A DNA stretch of 64,000 nucleotides from Anaplasma centrale str. Israel (lineage in GTDB: Bacteria; Pseudomonadota; Alphaproteobacteria; Rickettsiales; Anaplasmataceae): assembly GCF_000024505.1 (NCBI RefSeq), contig NC_013532.1, positions 744,001 through 808,000 on the forward strand. Reading direction: 5' to 3'. Of this stretch, positions 61,610 to 64,000 are shown one piece after another (positions within the stretch are counted from its first letter, which is position 1; each line of letters opens with the position of its first letter). The translations under genes were made by a program, and so were the position numbers. The notes under the pieces were generated by a model. That model saw nothing but the letters and a program-made list of their open reading frames with translations. It was not told the origin of the DNA and searched no databases.

Positions 61610-64000
61610 ATGCGCATCCCAGAAGATAGTGCTTGCAGCTTCGGGGGGCACGTGGTCGCCTCCGTGCTAAAGGCTCTGCAGGAAAAGTTCCCGTCCCCAA
61701 CCAGCGAGTATATCCTGCTCAAGAGCTTTATAGAGCAGTTTTACAACTTCTCTTACAGCACAGACGTGGAATTAACCAGCCAGTTTTTGCTTAACATTGC
61801 GGAAGATCTGTATAATTTTGTCGGCGATAGGAAGCCGAAAGAGAGCATGGTGCGCGTATTCACGGTAGAGCACCCAGGGTTTCCGGAAAAATCTCTGACA
61901 ATAGTGGAAACCGCGAACGACAATCTGCCGTTTATAATAGACTCCGTAATAATCGCGCTAAAGAAGCATAATTTGCCAGTCTACCACTATACAAACGCGG
62001 TTTTGCTCCTGAAGAGGGAAGGTGGCAGGATTGTGAGCGTTGACTCGTTGTCTAATAAATCCTGCGCTGATGACCGTGCTTGCGAGTCTGTTGCATACTT
62101 CGTGGTTGGTCCTACAAGTACGGAATTGCAGAGTGCGCTCAAGGCAGAAGTCAAGCAAGCTCTACGCGCGGTTGTCTGCTGCGTGGGTGACTGGCACCCA
62201 ATGCTGAGCCGGGTAGACGAATTGTTGTCCGGTATGAGGGGGGACACATCGCGTGAAGAAATTTGCCGCTTCTTGGAATGGTTGCGCGAAGATAACTTCG
62301 TGTTTCTGGGATACAGCGAATATGAACGATCAGAGTCAGGAAGTTTGGCTCTGAAGCCTGAACGTAGCTTGGGTTTGCAAAGGTTAGGGGGAAAAGCTCA
62401 GGAGTCTTTGAGCCACCCAGCACAAGAGAAGGAGCCGCTGTACGTCGTGCAATCGAACTTTGTCTCCCACGTGCACAGATACGGATACATGGTCTGCATA
62501 GGCCTGCGCGTGTTCGACAAGGCAGGAGAGATAGAACAAGAAAGATGCTTCTACGGGTTTTTTACCTCTTCGGTAGAATTTCAAAACGCCTGCCACATAC
62601 CGGTGATAAGAAAAAAGGTTGAGCTCGTCAAAGAGAGATCTGGATTTTTGAGAAGCGGACACAACGGAAAGGCGCTTATGGCCATAATGCAGAAGTTCTC
62701 CAGGGAGGAGCTTATGCGCTTTTCTGAAGAAGATTTGTTCCAGATCTCCATGGGCATACTCTCCCTATCTAGCAGCCCAAAAGTTAGGCTGTTTATGTTG
62801 AAGGACGTAATAAACGGCTTTATTGGGTGCATTATCTTCATACCGAAAAACCGTGCCAGCACAGAGCTGGCTGACCGGATAGCCGCCGTATTGGAAAGAG
62901 TTTTGGATGGCAAGGTCGTCGGCCAGCATTACAATATGTACGACGAGTCTGACCTAGTAAGGCTACAGTTCACAATCAAAACTGATAATGCAGCTTCCTA
63001 TGCCATATCAGCGCAGGAAGTCGAGGGAATGGTAGTAGAATCCGCAAAGCGGTGGGAGGACAGGCTGCAACAAGTGGTGTCCCAAAGGCTTGATGGCGAT
63101 TTTTCCGAATACGTCAGCGCCTTTCCTACCAGCTATCAGGAGCACTTTACCCCAGAAAATGCACGCCATGATATCCTTAAGATTCACAAAGTGCTGGAAA
63201 GCCCTACAGGTGAGTGCGAAGTAGATCTATACCTCCTTGAAAACCACAGCTACTACCAGCTGAAGGTATACGTGCCACTGGAGGGAGATCTGCGCTTGTC
63301 CAGAGTGCTGGATGTTGTCAAGAAGATGGGTGCGAAGATGTCTCAGCACCATAGCTATGACATCACAGTGCGGGAGAAGTGTGTACGTTTGCACCACTTC
63401 GTACTCGCGAATACAAGCAAGTCTTTCGACCACCATAACGTAAAGAACCAATTTGAAACAGCACTGAAGAAGGTATTCTCCGGAGAGACTGAGAATGACT
63501 GCTTTAACAGTTTGGTGATTTTGGCAAACTTGAGGTGGAAGGAGGTTGTGCTTGTAAGGGCGCTTAGCAGATACTTAAAGCAGATCTCGTTTAACTACAG
63601 CCAGGCATACATACAGAAAGTTATCAGGAAGCATTCTGACATGGTCAGTTTGTTCGTGCGGCTATTCGAAGCTAGGTTTGACCCAGATATATCTGGTGAC
63701 AGAGCTGCCAAAGTGGCGGGCGTGCGCAAGTCAATTGACGAGTTGTTCACGCAAGTCTCAGACATAGTCCACGACTACATACTAAAATGCATGTACAACC
63801 TGATATTGGCAGTTCTGCGCACAAATTATTACCAGGATGACAGAAATTATCTCTCACTCAAGCTAGATTCTGGCGCAGTCCCTGATATTCCTCGCCCCCT
63901 CCCCTTCAGGGAGATTTACGTCTATTCAAACACGTTTGAAGGAATACACCTGCGCGGTGGGAAGGTAGCAAGGGGCGGTATAAGGTGGTCTGACAGAACC
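61610..64000 (+). CDS. gdhB: NAD-specific glutamate dehydrogenase, large type, N-terminal half
   Basis: 797 codons from ATG 61610 to the window edge, no stop. The sequence fits the large (about 1,600 aa) NAD-dependent GDH family of alphaproteobacteria: N-terminal ACT-like regulatory modules (NDNLPFIIDSVIIALKKH; REDNFVFLGYSEYE), a long linker, and the start of the catalytic domain with VYSNTFEGIHLRGGKVARGGIRWSDR at the very end. The enzyme deaminates glutamate to 2-oxoglutarate and NADH, feeding the TCA cycle; for Anaplasmataceae glutamate is thought to be a main carbon source. It fits with the two DAACS transporters and AspC in this window. Confidence 0.95.
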   Translation, partial: MRIPEDSACSFGGHVVASVLKALQEKFPSPTSEYILLKSFIEQFYNFSYSTDVELTSQFLLNIAEDLYNFVGDRKPKESMVRVFTVEHPGFPEKSLTIVETANDNLPFIIDSVIIALKKHNLPVYHYTNAVLLLKREGGRIVSVDSLSNKSCADDRACESVAYFVVGPTSTELQSALKAEVKQALRAVVCCVGDWHPMLSRVDELLSGMRGDTSREEICRFLEWLREDNFVFLGYSEYERSESGSLALKPERSLGLQRLGGKAQESLSHPAQEKEPLYVVQSNFVSHVHRYGYMVCIGLRVFDKAGEIEQERCFYGFFTSSVEFQNACHIPVIRKKVELVKERSGFLRSGHNGKALMAIMQKFSREELMRFSEEDLFQISMGILSLSSSPKVRLFMLKDVINGFIGCIIFIPKNRASTELADRIAAVLERVLDGKVVGQHYNMYDESDLVRLQFTIKTDNAASYAISAQEVEGMVVESAKRWEDRLQQVVSQRLDGDFSEYVSAFPTSYQEHFTPENARHDILKIHKVLESPTGECEVDLYLLENHSYYQLKVYVPLEGDLRLSRVLDVVKKMGAKMSQHHSYDITVREKCVRLHHFVLANTSKSFDHHNVKNQFETALKKVFSGETENDCFNSLVILANLRWKEVVLVRALSRYLKQISFNYSQAYIQKVIRKHSDMVSLFVRLFEARFDPDISGDRAAKVAGVRKSIDELFTQVSDIVHDYILKCMYNLILAVLRTNYYQDDRNYLSLKLDSGAVPDIPRPLPFREIYVYSNTFEGIHLRGGKVARGGIRWSDRT

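Overview
The window reads as chromosomal DNA of an obligate intracellular alphaproteobacterium of the Anaplasmataceae, most likely the Anaplasma marginale group (A. marginale, A. centrale, A. ovis). The reasons are a base composition that looks close to half GC, rickettsial proteins such as a CckA-type hybrid kinase and two small families that look Rickettsiales-restricted, a circularly permuted tmRNA gene with an alphaproteobacterial-type tag, and a repeat-rich tandem locus resembling what I recall of the A. marginale appendage-associated protein (AAAP) and AAAP-like genes. That species assignment is inference. There is no rRNA, phage, insertion sequence or CRISPR array.

Region 1 (1-13664, nearly all minus strand) is the accessory part. 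A large repeat protein with two N-terminal membrane segments runs off the left edge. To its right stand two tandem copies of a three-gene module: a large multi-domain protein (722 and 875 aa), a 251-aa four-helix membrane protein that is a paralogue of the C-terminus of the large protein, and a variable four-helix membrane protein (220 and 257 aa). Two blocks (1853 bp and about 291 bp) are base-for-base identical between the modules, while low-complexity cassettes between them differ: four 141-bp repeats in one copy and an acidic repeat tract in the other.

Region 2 (13800-24275) has a small membrane protein, a decayed-looking interval, the minus-strand translation/RNA cluster truB-rpsO-pnp-(NDUFAF5-like methyltransferase)-lepA, convergent mreB and mreC, and tRNA-Arg. 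Region 3 (24323-36890) holds two tandem dicarboxylate/amino-acid symporters, tsaB, a PpiD-like foldase, aspartate aminotransferase, a peroxiredoxin-thioredoxin reductase pair, coaD, tRNA-Phe, a secreted class I glutamine-amidotransferase-like protein behind an 11-G tract, proS and acpS.

Region 4 (37326-50138) holds tRNA-Asn, the permuted two-piece tmRNA gene followed directly by sspB (tagging RNA next to the adaptor for tagged proteins), topA, nnr, a small conserved protein, an O-methyltransferase, a CckA-like kinase, cutA, an orphan repeat-bearing protein behind a long hairpin, ispE and dusB. Region 5 (50391-64000) holds rpoD with a decayed copy of its own 3' end behind it, dnaG, an NDUFAF7-like methyltransferase, a DUF2610-type protein, an array of about 173-bp non-coding tandem repeats, a TlpA-like protein lacking its redox cysteines, nrdB, cysS, an ExoD-like membrane protein, and the first half of a large NAD-specific glutamate dehydrogenase.

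Most of the window outside region 1 is housekeeping. The material most likely to be under-described is the duplicated membrane-protein module of region 1, the ssrA-sspB pair, the homopolymer at the start of the secreted amidotransferase, and the orphan gene at 47582.
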